A stretch of DNA of 64,000 nt from Nocardioides faecalis. Its GTDB lineage: Bacteria; Actinomycetota; Actinomycetes; Propionibacteriales; Nocardioidaceae. Positions 43,905-52,241 of the stretch are shown piece by piece. Both the position numbers and the translations under genes were made by a program. Under the pieces are notes generated by a model. That model worked only from the letters and a program-made list of their open reading frames with translations, had not been told where the DNA came from and searched no databases. The stretch is from positions 2,356,001 through 2,420,000 of the forward strand of contig NZ_CP074406.1 in assembly GCF_018388425.1 (NCBI RefSeq), given 5' to 3'. Position 1 is the first letter of the stretch; each line of letters opens with the position of its first letter.

Positions 43905-44927
43905 TCAGGCGGAGGCCGCCGCCACCCAGCGCTCCAGCGTCGCGGCGGCCGCCCCGCTGTCGATGGCCTCGGCGGCACGCTCGATGCCGGCCGCGAGCGC
44001 CTCGGCGACCGGCTTGCCGGCCGCGTCGTAGACCGCCAGTGCGGCGCCGGCGTTCAGCAGCACGGCGTCGCGCACCGGCCCGGTGCGACCGGCGAGCAGG
44101 GCACGCACGACCCCGGCGTTGTGCTCGGCGTCACCGCCCCGGAGGTCCTCGGTGGTGGCGGGGGCGAGACCGAACGCGGCAGGATCCACGGTGCCCTCCT
44201 CGACCGCACCGTCGTGCACCACCCACAGCCGGGAGGTGGTGGTGGTCGTGAGCTCGTCCAGGCCGTCGTCGCCGCGGAAGACCCAGGCGTCCACGCCGCG
44301 GGCGGCGAACACGTGCGCCATGACCGGCGCCATCCGGACGTCCGCGCAGCCGATGGCCTGTGCCTGCGGCCGGGTCGGGTTCGCGAGCGGGCCGAGGACG
44401 TTGAACGCGGTCCCGATGCCCAGCTCCTTGCGGGGAGCCGCGGCGTAGCGCATGGCCGGGTGGAAGGAGGCGGCGAAGCAGAAGGTGATGCCGGCCTCGA
44501 CCGCGATCTCCGCGACCCGGTCGGCGGGCAGGTCGAGGCGCACCCCGAGTGCCTCGAGCACGTCGGCGGTGCCGGACTTCGACGAGGCCGAGCGGTTGCC
44601 GTGCTTGACCACTCGCGCGCCGGCTCCGGCGGCGACGATGGCCGACATCGTGGAGATGTTGACGGAGAACGAGCGGTCACCACCGGTGCCGACCACGTCG
44701 AGCAGCCGGCCGGGGACGCTGATCGGCGTCATCACGCCGTACATGGCGTCGACCAGGCCGGTGAGCTCCGCGGCGGTCTCGCCCTTGGTGCGCAACGCGA
44801 CCACGAAGCCGGCGATCTGCGCCGAGGTGGCGGCGCCGGCGAGGATCTCACCCATCGCCCATGCCGCCTGGGCAGGCTCCAGGTCCTTCCCGGCGGTCAG
44901 GGTGCCGAGGACGTCAGGCCAGTCCAT
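43905..44927 (-). CDS. trpD: anthranilate phosphoribosyltransferase
   Basis: The 340-residue enzyme transfers phosphoribose to anthranilate in tryptophan synthesis. Motifs: GTGGD (80-84) for the pyrophosphate loop, NIS (90-92), [15 protein letters not shown] (108-122) and LGPLANPT. The set is complete. ATG 44927 or an adjacent GTG 44930 both work; no Shine-Dalgarno sequence separates them. M. tuberculosis trpD (Rv2192c) lies in the corresponding position, away from the other trp genes. It is convergent with the membrane-protein gene and follows the degenerate receiver gene by 8 bases, so they are probably cotranscribed. Confidence 0.95.
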   Translation of the reverse strand: MDWPDVLGTLTAGKDLEPAQAAWAMGEILAGAATSAQIAGFVVALRTKGETAAELTGLVDAMYGVMTPISVPGRLLDVVGTGGDRSFSVNISTMSAIVAAGAGARVVKHGNRSASSKSGTADVLEALGVRLDLPADRVAEIAVEAGITFCFAASFHPAMRYAAAPRKELGIGTAFNVLGPLANPTRPQAQAIGCADVRMAPVMAHVFAARGVDAWVFRGDDGLDELTTTTTSRLWVVHDGAVEEGTVDPAAFGLAPATTEDLRGGDAEHNAGVVRALLAGRTGPVRDAVLLNAGAALAVYDAAGKPVAEALAAGIERAAEAIDSGAAAATLERWVAAASA

Positions 44928-44935
44928 CACGGCGC

Positions 44936-45337
44936 TCAGGCCGGGACGCGCGAGCGCAGCAGCGACACGACGGCGTCGGCGAGCACGATCGGGTCGATCG
45001 GGTGCGAGACGGCGGCGTCGGCGCGCGACCAGGTCGCGAGCCAGGCGTCCTGCGGTCGCCCGGTGAGCACGAGGAGCGGAGGACAGTCATGGATCTCGTC
45101 CTTGAGCTGCTTGGCGATCCCCATCCCGCCGGCGGGCACGGCCTCGCCGTCCAGGATCGCGAGCGCGACCTGACCGGCGTCCATGTGCTGGATGACGACC
45201 GGCTCCGTGGCGACCTCGACGTACTCCAGCTCCGGGAGGTCCGGGTGGGGCCGCCGTCCCAGGGCGAGGATGACCTGCTCACGGGTGTGCACATCGTCGC
45301 TGTACACGAGCACCTGCAACGCCTTCGGGAAGCTCAC
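44936..45337 (-). CDS. stand-alone degenerate receiver-domain protein
   Basis: The 133-residue protein has a receiver-like fold: acidic pair Asp14-Asp15 ([12 protein letters not shown]), a beta-3 Asp63 in LAILDGE, a Thr92 in LTGR, but the invariant Lys after beta-5 is replaced by His112 in AVSHPID. The phosphate-binding geometry is therefore altered, and the protein has no output domain, so it may act by binding a partner. A GTG start at 45337 has TAGCAT 7 bases upstream. It lies 8 bases before trpD in the same orientation. The partner is unknown. Confidence 0.78.
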   Translation of the reverse strand: MSFPKALQVLVYSDDVHTREQVILALGRRPHPDLPELEYVEVATEPVVIQHMDAGQVALAILDGEAVPAGGMGIAKQLKDEIHDCPPLLVLTGRPQDAWLATWSRADAAVSHPIDPIVLADAVVSLLRSRVPA

Positions 45338-45344
45338 GCTCGCG

Positions 45345-45350
45345 ATGCTA
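45345..45350 (-). promoter_or_regulatory. -10 element, leaderless promoter for the receiver gene
   Basis: On the minus strand TAGCAT ends 7 bases before the GTG at 45337; it lies just inside the end of the CtaG gene. Confidence 0.5.
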
Positions 45351-46310
45351 CTCGCTCCGCTCCGCACCCGGGACCGGGTCGGTCGCGGCGGCCGCGAGCC
45401 GCTGCTGCCGCTCGAGCCGGTCCAGGCGGCGGTCCTCCCGCTTGGCCTCCTGCATCGAGGAGCGCACCCACTGGGCGAACAGTGCGATGAAGAACACGAT
45501 GCCGACGAGGTCACCGGCGCCCCACAGGATGCCGCCGGCGAGCTCCTGGTCCTTGAAGGGGTCGGGCAGCCAGGAACCCATCGGGCCCTCCCGCAGCGCG
45601 AGGTAGTGCTCGGCACCGAGCAGGGTGACCTGGCCCATGATCGTCACGCCCAGGAAGGCGTGGAAGGGCAGGGTGAGCACGGTGAGCAGCACCCGGAACG
45701 GGTGCGAGACGCGTCCGGGCAGGGGGTCCACCCCGACGATCGGCCAGAAGAAGATGGCGCCGACGGCGACCAGGTGGACGTGCATCATCTCGTGCACGTA
45801 CGCCGAGCTCAGCGAGGCGTCGTACCAACCGGTGAAGTACAGCGCCCACGGCGAGAGGACATAGAGGCCGAACGCCAGCGGCGGGAACGACAGCACCTTC
45901 GCCAGGCGCGAGTGCACGACGAACAGCAGCCAGCGCCGGGGCGCGGGCGGCAGCGTGCGGAGGGCAAGCGTCACCGGGGCGCCGAGCGCCAGCGACAGCG
46001 GCACGATCATCGACAGCACCATGTGCTGGACCATGTGCACGCTGAGCAGCACCTCGTCGTAGGCCGCGATGCCCGAGGAGGTGACGAAGTAGAACGCCGC
46101 CATCCCGATCATGAACGCCAGGGTCCGCCCGATCGGCCAGGCGTCCCCGCGGCGGCGGAGCGTGGCGACGCCGAGGGCGTAGAGGCCCACGCCCCACACG
46201 GTCAGCACCAGGGGCAGGGGGGCGACCCCCCACTCCGTCCACACCGCACTCAGGTTGAACTCAGGGAGCGGTTCCACTATTGCAACGGTTGCCATTGACA
46301 GCGACCCCAC
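45348..46310 (-). CDS. ctaG: caa3-type cytochrome oxidase assembly protein CtaG-like
   Basis: The 320-residue membrane protein resembles the caa3_CtaG family, which delivers copper to cytochrome oxidase in Gram-positive bacteria. About seven helices carry histidine-rich patches HMVQHMVLS and [11 protein letters not shown] likely to hold copper. The C-terminus is charged and cytoplasmic ([15 protein letters not shown]). The GTG at 46310 is chosen over the in-frame ATG at 46295 because GGAGG at 46316-46320 lies 5 bases upstream (minus strand). It is transcribed divergently from ctaE, in keeping with oxidase assembly. Confidence 0.85.
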   Translation of the reverse strand: MGSLSMATVAIVEPLPEFNLSAVWTEWGVAPLPLVLTVWGVGLYALGVATLRRRGDAWPIGRTLAFMIGMAAFYFVTSSGIAAYDEVLLSVHMVQHMVLSMIVPLSLALGAPVTLALRTLPPAPRRWLLFVVHSRLAKVLSFPPLAFGLYVLSPWALYFTGWYDASLSSAYVHEMMHVHLVAVGAIFFWPIVGVDPLPGRVSHPFRVLLTVLTLPFHAFLGVTIMGQVTLLGAEHYLALREGPMGSWLPDPFKDQELAGGILWGAGDLVGIVFFIALFAQWVRSSMQEAKREDRRLDRLERQQRLAAAATDPVPGAERSE

Positions 46311-46332
46311 GGGCACCTCCTCGAATGCTTCG

Positions 46333-46338
46333 AGCGTA
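46333..46338 (-). promoter_or_regulatory. -10 element upstream of ctaG
   Basis: On the minus strand TACGCT lies 22 bases before the ctaG GTG; the implied leader of about 16 bases contains the GGAGG Shine-Dalgarno sequence. Confidence 0.45.
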
Positions 46339-46399
46339 GGTCGCGGTCCCTGCCGTGCCCGATGGGGGGGGTCGGGGTGCCCGGCGAGCGGGATGGGGC

Positions 46400-46405
46400 A
46401 ATAAT
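46400..46405 (+). promoter_or_regulatory. -10 element, leaderless ctaE promoter
   Basis: AATAAT (one mismatch to TATAAT) ends 7 bases before the GTG at 46413. It overlaps an in-frame ATG at 46404, so that ATG would sit in the promoter and not be the true start. Confidence 0.5.
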
Positions 46406-46412
46406 GACGCCC

Positions 46413-47069
46413 GTGGCGACCACAGCATCCGCATCCCTTCCGGCCTCGCGCCTCCATGGACAGCACGACCGACCGAGCATGGTCGCCGTCGGCACCATCG
46501 TCTGGCTCTCGAGCGAGCTCATGTTCTTCGCGGCGCTCTTCGCGTCGTACTTCACGATCCGGTCGGTCTCACCGGAAATGTGGGCGGAGAACACCGCACT
46601 GCTCAACGTGCCCTTCGCGACGGTCAACACGACCATCCTCGTGCTGTCCTCCTTCACCTGCCAGTGGGGCGTCTTCGCCGCTGAGCGCGGCCAAGTCCGC
46701 CGCGGCGGCCCGCTCTGGAAGTTCTGGGGCGGCCGGGCCGGCTGGGGCCTGCGTGAGTGGTTCATCCTCACTTACATCATGGGCGCCGTCTTCGTCGCCG
46801 GCCAGGCACTGGAGTACGCCGAGCTGATCCACCACGGCGTGACGCTGCCGAACGACGGCTACGGCACGATGTTCTACCTGACCACGGGCTTCCACGGGAT
46901 CCACGTGATCGGCGGGCTCATCGCCTTCCTCTTCGTCCTGGGGCGTACCTACGTCGCCCGGCGCTTCACCCACGAGCAGGCTGTCAGCGCGATCGTCGTG
47001 TCCTACTACTGGCACTTCGTCGACGTCGTGTGGATCGGCCTGTTCGCGACGATCTACCTGGTCCAGTGA
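46413..47069 (+). CDS. ctaE: cytochrome c oxidase subunit III
   Basis: The 218-residue subunit has five predicted helices with the family segments [62 protein letters not shown] and [20 protein letters not shown]. It belongs to the aa3 oxidase of the actinobacterial bc1-aa3 supercomplex. The GTG at 46413 is favoured by the -10; an ATG at 46404 lies within that element. It begins a same-strand run ctaE-qcrC-qcrA-qcrB, the conserved actinobacterial order (Rv2193-Rv2196), 66 bases before qcrC. Confidence 0.94.
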   Translation: MATTASASLPASRLHGQHDRPSMVAVGTIVWLSSELMFFAALFASYFTIRSVSPEMWAENTALLNVPFATVNTTILVLSSFTCQWGVFAAERGQVRRGGPLWKFWGGRAGWGLREWFILTYIMGAVFVAGQALEYAELIHHGVTLPNDGYGTMFYLTTGFHGIHVIGGLIAFLFVLGRTYVARRFTHEQAVSAIVVSYYWHFVDVVWIGLFATIYLVQ

Positions 47070-47135
47070 CCCGGTGATGTCGATGACGACAACTTGTTCG
47101 CCCACTGATCCGACCCGGACCCACAAGGACTGATT

Positions 47136-48011
47136 GTGCGCCTTCTGAACCGATCCGCCGGTCGCCTCTCCCGGCACCGCCGCGGCCCGCTCGCCGGGCT
47201 CATGGTGCTGGTGTGCGGCCTGCTGCTGACCGGCGGCCTGTACGCCGCGTTCGCGCCTGCCCAGGCCGACACGAGGCAGGACCAGGAGGAGCTGGTCCAG
47301 CAGGGCCGCGAGCTCTTCCTGGTCGGCTGTGCCTTCTGCCACGGCAAGAACGGCGAGGGCGTCCTGACTCAGGGCGGCTCGCAGTACGGCCCCGCCCTGA
47401 CCGACGTGGGCGCCGCCTCCGTCGACTTCCAGGTCGGCACCGGCCGCATGCCGATGGCCCAGCCGGGCCAGCAGGCTCCGCGCAAGAAGGTCGTCTACAC
47501 CAAGGACGAGACCGCAGCGCTGTCCGCGTACGTCGCGTCGCTGGGCACCGGCCCGGCGATCCCGGACAAGGAGCTCTACTCCACCGCGGGCATGAGCGAC
47601 GACGAGCTCGAGGAGCTCGTCGTGCGCGGCGGCCAGATCTTCCTGGCCAACTGCACCGCCTGCCACAACTTCGAGGGCTCCGGCGGGGCGATGCCCCGCG
47701 GCGGCTACGCCCCCAAGATCCGCGGCGTCGAGCCCAAGCACATCTACGAGGCCATGCTGACCGGCCCGCAGACCATGGACACGTTCTCCGACGGCAACAT
47801 CCCGCCGGCGGACAAGAAGGCCGTCATCGCCTACCTCGAGACCCTCGACGAGTCCCCCAGCTACGGCGGGTTCACGTTCGGCGGCCTCGGCCCGGTGAGC
47901 GAGGGAATCACGGTCTGGGTCGTCGGCATCGGCAGCCTCGTCGGGTTCGCGGTCTGGATCGCGGCACACTCCACCCGCTCGAGCAAGAAGAAGGACGAGG
48001 CGGCAGCGTGA
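47136..48011 (+). CDS. qcrC: dihaem cytochrome c subunit of the bc1 complex
   Basis: The 291-residue membrane protein carries two CxxCH haem-binding motifs, CAFCH (65-69) and CTACH (173-177), characteristic of actinobacterial QcrC (dihaem cytochrome cc). An N-terminal hydrophobic stretch (about 20-40) is a signal/anchor, and a C-terminal helix (VWVVGIGSLVGFAVWIA) re-anchors it. It relays electrons from the Rieske protein to the oxidase without a soluble cytochrome c. The GTG start at 47136 overlaps no neighbour; its stop overlaps the qcrA GTG (GTGA). Expression should be coupled to qcrA. Confidence 0.95.
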   Translation: MRLLNRSAGRLSRHRRGPLAGLMVLVCGLLLTGGLYAAFAPAQADTRQDQEELVQQGRELFLVGCAFCHGKNGEGVLTQGGSQYGPALTDVGAASVDFQVGTGRMPMAQPGQQAPRKKVVYTKDETAALSAYVASLGTGPAIPDKELYSTAGMSDDELEELVVRGGQIFLANCTACHNFEGSGGAMPRGGYAPKIRGVEPKHIYEAMLTGPQTMDTFSDGNIPPADKKAVIAYLETLDESPSYGGFTFGGLGPVSEGITVWVVGIGSLVGFAVWIAAHSTRSSKKKDEAAA

Positions 48012-49105
48012 GCGACGCACACACCACCGATCCCCACGGAGGGGAACTCGCGGTCACCGGACCGATCGCGGACCCAGGGCTGCCCGAGCACCAGTGGCGG
48101 CCGACCGACGTCGACCCGGCCAAGGAGAAGCGTGCCGAGCGCCAGGTCGTGGGATTCTTCCTGCTCTCCGCGCTGAGCACCGTCGCCTTCCTGGTCGCCT
48201 ACTTCACGCTGAAGATCGGCGACAACTGGCACGTCATCGGCGGCTTCGGTGCCTCCAACATGGCACTCGGCCTCAGCCTCGGTCTCGCCCTGCTGTTCAT
48301 CGGCGTCGGCATCATCCAGTGGGCCCGCAAGCTCATGGGTGACCACGAGATGACGGAGATGCGCCACCCGGCCCGCTCCAGCGACGAGGACCGCGAGACC
48401 ACTCTGCAGGCGCTGAGCGACGGGCTCGAGGAGTCCGGTATCGCTCGCCGTCCGCTGATCCGGAACTCCCTGCTCGGCGCCGTCGGCCTCCTGGGTCTGC
48501 CCGCCGTCGTCCTGCTCCGCGACCTCGGCCCCCTGCCGGGCGACGCCCTGTACCACACGATCTGGGGCCGCGGCCTGCCGAACCGCCCCATGCGGATCGT
48601 CCGTGACGGCATCTGGACCCCGATCCTGCCGTCCGACCTCGAGATCGGCGACCTCGTCAACGCCCAGCCCGATGCGCTGCACAACCCGGAGCGGTACGAC
48701 ATCGACCCGGCGGACGTCGAGGGCATCGAGCTGCAGGTCCACAAGTCCAAGGCCTCGCTGATCCTGCTGCGCATGCAGCCCGAGGACATCAAGCACGGCA
48801 AGGACAAGGACGGCCAGAGCCGTGAGAACTGGGCCGTCGACGGCATCGTCGCCTACTCCAAGATCTGCACCCACGTCGGCTGCCCGATCTCGCTGAACGA
48901 GCGGACGACCCACCACCTGCTGTGCCCCTGCCACCAGTCGACCTTCGACCTCGCGGACTCCGGCAAGGTCGTGTTCGGCCCGGCCGGCCGTCCACTCCCC
49001 CAGCTGCCGCTGGCCGTGGACGACGAGGGCTACCTCGTCGCTGCGAGCGACTTCGACGAACCGGTCGGCCCGAGCTTCTGGGAGCGTGACTACTATGAGC
49101 GTTGA
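48008..49105 (+). CDS. qcrA: Rieske iron-sulphur subunit of the bc1 complex
   Basis: The 365-residue protein has three N-terminal membrane helices (about 45-65, 78-100 and 155-170), the extended actinobacterial arrangement. Its C-terminal Rieske domain carries CTHVGC (Cys287, His289) and CPCHQS (Cys306, His309); Cys292 and Cys308 form the expected disulphide. It takes electrons from menaquinol. Start GTG 48008 overlaps the qcrC stop. Its last 11 bases overlap qcrB, whose ATG at 49095 is in another frame. It is part of the ctaE-qcrCAB transcript. Confidence 0.95.
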   Translation: MSDAHTTDPHGGELAVTGPIADPGLPEHQWRPTDVDPAKEKRAERQVVGFFLLSALSTVAFLVAYFTLKIGDNWHVIGGFGASNMALGLSLGLALLFIGVGIIQWARKLMGDHEMTEMRHPARSSDEDRETTLQALSDGLEESGIARRPLIRNSLLGAVGLLGLPAVVLLRDLGPLPGDALYHTIWGRGLPNRPMRIVRDGIWTPILPSDLEIGDLVNAQPDALHNPERYDIDPADVEGIELQVHKSKASLILLRMQPEDIKHGKDKDGQSRENWAVDGIVAYSKICTHVGCPISLNERTTHHLLCPCHQSTFDLADSGKVVFGPAGRPLPQLPLAVDDEGYLVAASDFDEPVGPSFWERDYYER

Positions 49106-50810
49106 TCTGAACAAGGTCGCCTCGACCAACGGCTCCGAGCCGGCCGCTGCCAACGGCACGACCCGGGGTGGCGCGATCGCCAACTGGGCCGACGAGCGGC
49201 TCGGTCTCGGCTCCGTGATGAAGAAGAACCTGCGCAAGGTCTTCCCGGACCACTGGTCCTTCATGCTCGGTGAGATCGCGCTGTGGAGCTTCGTTGTCGT
49301 GCTCCTCACCGGTGTCTTCCTGACGCTGTGGTTCGACCCGAGCATGGCCGAGGTCAACTACAACGGCTCCTACGACCCGCTGCGCGGCGTCCACATGTCG
49401 GCCGCCATGGCCTCGACGCTCGAGATCTCGTTCGACGTCCGCGGCGGACTGCTGATGCGTCAGATGCACCACTGGGGCGCGATGATCTTCATCGGCTCGA
49501 TGATGGTCCACCTGATGCGCGTCTACTTCACCGGCGCGTTCCGCAAGCCGCGCGAGCTGAACTGGGTGATCGGCTGCCTGCTGCTGCTCCTGGGCACCAT
49601 CGAGGGCTTCACCGGTTACTCACTGCCTGACGACCTGCTCTCCGGCACCGGTGTCCGGGCCGCGGACGGCTTCATGAAGGCGACCCCGGTGGTCGGCACC
49701 TACATGTCGTTCTTCCTCTTCGGTGGCGAGTTCCCGGGTGACTCGATCATCCCGCGGTTCTACGCGATGCACATCTTGCTGATCCCCGGCATCCTGCTGG
49801 CGCTGGTGGCCGCGCACATGTTGCTGCTCGTCTACCACAAGCACACGCAGTGGCCTGGCCCCGGCCGGACCGAGGAGAACGTTGTCGGCTACCCGATGCT
49901 CCCCGTCTACGCGGCCAAGGCCGGCGGGTTCTTCTTCATCGTCTTCGGCGTGATCGCTCTCTTCGGCGGCCTGTTCTCGCTGAACCCGGTGTGGAAGTAC
50001 GGCCCGTACGACCCGTCGAAGGTCACCGCCGGCTCGCAGCCCGACTGGTACATGGGCTGGCCGGACGGCCTGCTGCGGATCATCCCGGCGTGGGAGACGC
50101 ACCTGTGGGGCTTCACGGTCTCCTGGAACGTGATGATCCCGATCCTGGTCGCGCCGCCGCTGCTGCTGATGGTCCTGATCCTGCTGCCGTTCCTCGAGTC
50201 CTGGATCACCGGCGACAAGCGGGAGCACCACCTGCTCCAGCGCCCGCGGAACGCTCCCACGCGCACGGCGATCATGGTCGCCCTGATGACGTTCTACGGT
50301 CTCTCGTGGGCCGCAGGCGGCAACGACATCATCGCGATCAAGATGCACCTGAGCATCAACCAGATCACCTACTTCCTCCGGGCAGCGGTGTTCGTCGGAC
50401 CGGTGATCGCGTTCATCATCACCCGGCGCTGGTGCATCTCGCTGCAGCGTGCGGACGAGGCGAAGCTGCTGCACGGCTACGAGAGCGGTGTCCTGGTCCG
50501 CTCCCCCGAGGGCGCGTACGCGGAGAAGCACCTGCCGCTGCCGCTCGAGGAGGCCTACGCCCTCACCGCTCGCGACGACGACCCGAAGCCGGAGTCGATC
50601 GAGGAGATCGAGGCGTCCGGGCTCAAGGGCAAGAAGCTGCGCCGCCGCAAGCTGCGGGCTCGACTGCAGGCGCTGTTCTTCGCGGACAACGTGCAGAAGC
50701 CCACCGCAGCGGAGCTCGAGGAGGCTCAGCACCACTCCGAGCACGAGCTGCACGAGCTCGAGGACCAGATCTCCGCCGGTCCCAACCGGCACGGTCCCGC
50801 CGAGCACTGA
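49095..50810 (+). CDS. qcrB: cytochrome b subunit of the bc1 complex
   Basis: The 571-residue protein holds two b haems. It has about eight or nine helices, with the haem His pair region LLMRQMHHWGAMIFIGSMMVHLMRVY, the GYSLPDDLLSGTG quinone site loop, the FYAMHILLIPGILLALVAAHM haem helix and a QPDWYMGW segment (the actinobacterial form of the PEWY motif region). An acidic/basic C-terminal extension of about 130 residues (RRRKLRARLQALFF) is typical of actinobacteria. ATG at 49095 (alternatively GTG 49086) is chosen because GGGAG lies 10 bases before it. It ends in two tandem hairpins. Confidence 0.95.
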   Translation: MSVDLNKVASTNGSEPAAANGTTRGGAIANWADERLGLGSVMKKNLRKVFPDHWSFMLGEIALWSFVVVLLTGVFLTLWFDPSMAEVNYNGSYDPLRGVHMSAAMASTLEISFDVRGGLLMRQMHHWGAMIFIGSMMVHLMRVYFTGAFRKPRELNWVIGCLLLLLGTIEGFTGYSLPDDLLSGTGVRAADGFMKATPVVGTYMSFFLFGGEFPGDSIIPRFYAMHILLIPGILLALVAAHMLLLVYHKHTQWPGPGRTEENVVGYPMLPVYAAKAGGFFFIVFGVIALFGGLFSLNPVWKYGPYDPSKVTAGSQPDWYMGWPDGLLRIIPAWETHLWGFTVSWNVMIPILVAPPLLLMVLILLPFLESWITGDKREHHLLQRPRNAPTRTAIMVALMTFYGLSWAAGGNDIIAIKMHLSINQITYFLRAAVFVGPVIAFIITRRWCISLQRADEAKLLHGYESGVLVRSPEGAYAEKHLPLPLEEAYALTARDDDPKPESIEEIEASGLKGKKLRRRKLRARLQALFFADNVQKPTAAELEEAQHHSEHELHELEDQISAGPNRHGPAEH

Positions 50811-50820
50811 GCTGGCTCTC

Positions 50821-50853
50821 AGAAGGCCCCCACCATCTTGGTGGGGGCCTTCT
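50821..50853 (+). terminator. intrinsic terminator 1 after qcrB
   Basis: AGAAGGCCCCCACC and GGTGGGGGCCTTCT form a perfect 14-bp stem with a 5-base loop. There is only a weak T-tract after it (GGCTTTGG). It should end the ctaE-qcrCAB transcript. Confidence 0.8.
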
Positions 50854-50854
50854 G

Positions 50855-50881
50855 GCTTTGGACGACCCTTTCGTCCAAAGC
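50855..50881 (+). terminator. hairpin 2 after qcrB
   Basis: GCTTTGGACGA and TCGTCCAAAGC form a perfect 11-bp stem with a 5-base loop directly after the first hairpin. Two back-to-back hairpins are unusual and could reinforce termination or process the 3' end. Confidence 0.65.
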
Positions 50882-50932
50882 ACCAGGACGGACCGATCCG
50901 TGGAACCCGCCTCCGGAGGAACTCCGCTGCCC

Positions 50933-50938
50933 TAAGAT
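50933..50938 (+). promoter_or_regulatory. -10 element of the glycosyltransferase gene
   Basis: TAAGAT lies about 65 bases before the GTG start at 51003; a purine-rich AAAAGG is about 10 bases before the start. No convincing -35 element was seen. Confidence 0.45.
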
Positions 50939-51002
50939 CCGCTCGGCAGCAAGCAGATCACCGTCGCCGACAAAGACCGTCACAGAGAAAAGGCACCCGA
51001 TC

Positions 51003-52241
51003 GTGGCGTCCACCCAGCACGACCACGAGGCCCTCACTCATCGGACGGCACTGACGAGGCGTGTGCTCCGGGTGCTGCGAGCCGTGCGGATTCCCCTGCT
51101 CGTCTGCACGCTGGCCCGGGTCGTGGATCTCGTTCTCTTCGCGGTGCTGAGCCGGTACCAGCAGAGCTCGGATGCATTGGCCGAGGCCCTCAACACCTAT
51201 CGCGCCACCCCGGCCGACCCGGGCGTGCTCGGGATGGTCACCAACTGGGACGGCCAGTGGTACCAGTCGATCGCCACGGAGGGGTACCCCGGCTCCCTGC
51301 CCGTCGACGCGGACGGCAACGTCCAGCAGAACTCCTGGGCCTTCTTCCCCGCCTATCCCATGCTGGTCCGCAGCCTCATGACCGTCACGGGGCTTCCCTT
51401 CAGCGTCGCGGCCGTGACCATCAGCATCGTGGCCAGCACCGTTGCCATGTGCTGGCTCTACACGATGGTGCAGCAGCACGCGGGACCATGGCTCGCCGGC
51501 GCGCTGGTGCTAGGCATCAACTGCTTCCCCACCGCGCCCGTGTTCGCCGCCGCGTACAGCGAGGGCCTCGCCCTCCTCGTGATCGTGGCCGCGCTGAGCG
51601 CCTTGCAGAAGCATCGCTACGGCGCCTTCGCGCTGATGATGTTGCTGCTCGGCGTCACCCGACCCATCTCGATCGCCTTCGCGCCCGTCCTCGCGCTCCA
51701 TGCCCTCCGACGCCGCCGGGCTGAAGGACGTCTCTCCCCCAGGGACGCCAAGCACCTCACGGTCGCACTCTGCTCGACGGTCGTCGCCTTCGGCATCTGG
51801 CCGGGCATCGCAGGGCTCCTCACCGGCCGGATCAACGCCTACCTGCTGACCCAGGAGGCGTGGCTGGGCTCCGGTTGGAACTCCTGGGCGGTCGCTGCGA
51901 CGCGGGACCTCGGCCTCGGGTACGTCGTCGCCGTGGCCGTAGCCCTCGCGGCCTACTTCGTGCTCCGCCCCGACGCGCGACTGTGGCCCAGCGAGCTGCG
52001 GACGTGGGCCGCTTCCTACGCCGCGTTCCTGGTCGTGACCGTGCGACCGGTCCCCAGCATCACGCGCTACACGATGCTGGCCATCGTGTTCTGCTGGCCA
52101 CTCGCCGAGCTCGGGCTCCGCAGCAGCCGCGTCGCCCGCATCGTCCTGGTCGCGACGGTAGTGGCCGTCGGCATTGTCGTGCAGTACGAGTGGCTCCGGG
52201 GTTGGTGGGTGTACTCCGAGACGCGCCGAGGCTTCCCCTAG
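51003..52241 (+). CDS. PIG-V-like GT-C mannosyltransferase
   Basis: The 412-residue integral membrane protein has about nine helices. TNWDGQWYQSIATEGYPG near residue 80 matches the PIG-V-type signature in the first extracytoplasmic loop, where the Asp is catalytic in GT-C enzymes using polyprenyl-phosphate mannose. LLLGVTRPISIAFAPVLAL continues the pattern. It probably adds sugars to a lipid or a cell-wall polymer. Codon use (several CTA, ATT and GTA codons) looks slightly less GC-rich than its neighbours. It sits between qcrB and the L,D-transpeptidase, convergent with the latter, with only one base between the stops. Confidence 0.8.
   Translation: MASTQHDHEALTHRTALTRRVLRVLRAVRIPLLVCTLARVVDLVLFAVLSRYQQSSDALAEALNTYRATPADPGVLGMVTNWDGQWYQSIATEGYPGSLPVDADGNVQQNSWAFFPAYPMLVRSLMTVTGLPFSVAAVTISIVASTVAMCWLYTMVQQHAGPWLAGALVLGINCFPTAPVFAAAYSEGLALLVIVAALSALQKHRYGAFALMMLLLGVTRPISIAFAPVLALHALRRRRAEGRLSPRDAKHLTVALCSTVVAFGIWPGIAGLLTGRINAYLLTQEAWLGSGWNSWAVAATRDLGLGYVVAVAVALAAYFVLRPDARLWPSELRTWAASYAAFLVVTVRPVPSITRYTMLAIVFCWPLAELGLRSSRVARIVLVATVVAVGIVVQYEWLRGWWVYSETRRGFP

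Noticed and set aside
46404..46412. ATG at 46404 as the ctaE start
   Set aside because: It lies inside the best -10 element and has no Shine-Dalgarno sequence; the GTG at 46413 fits leaderless spacing.
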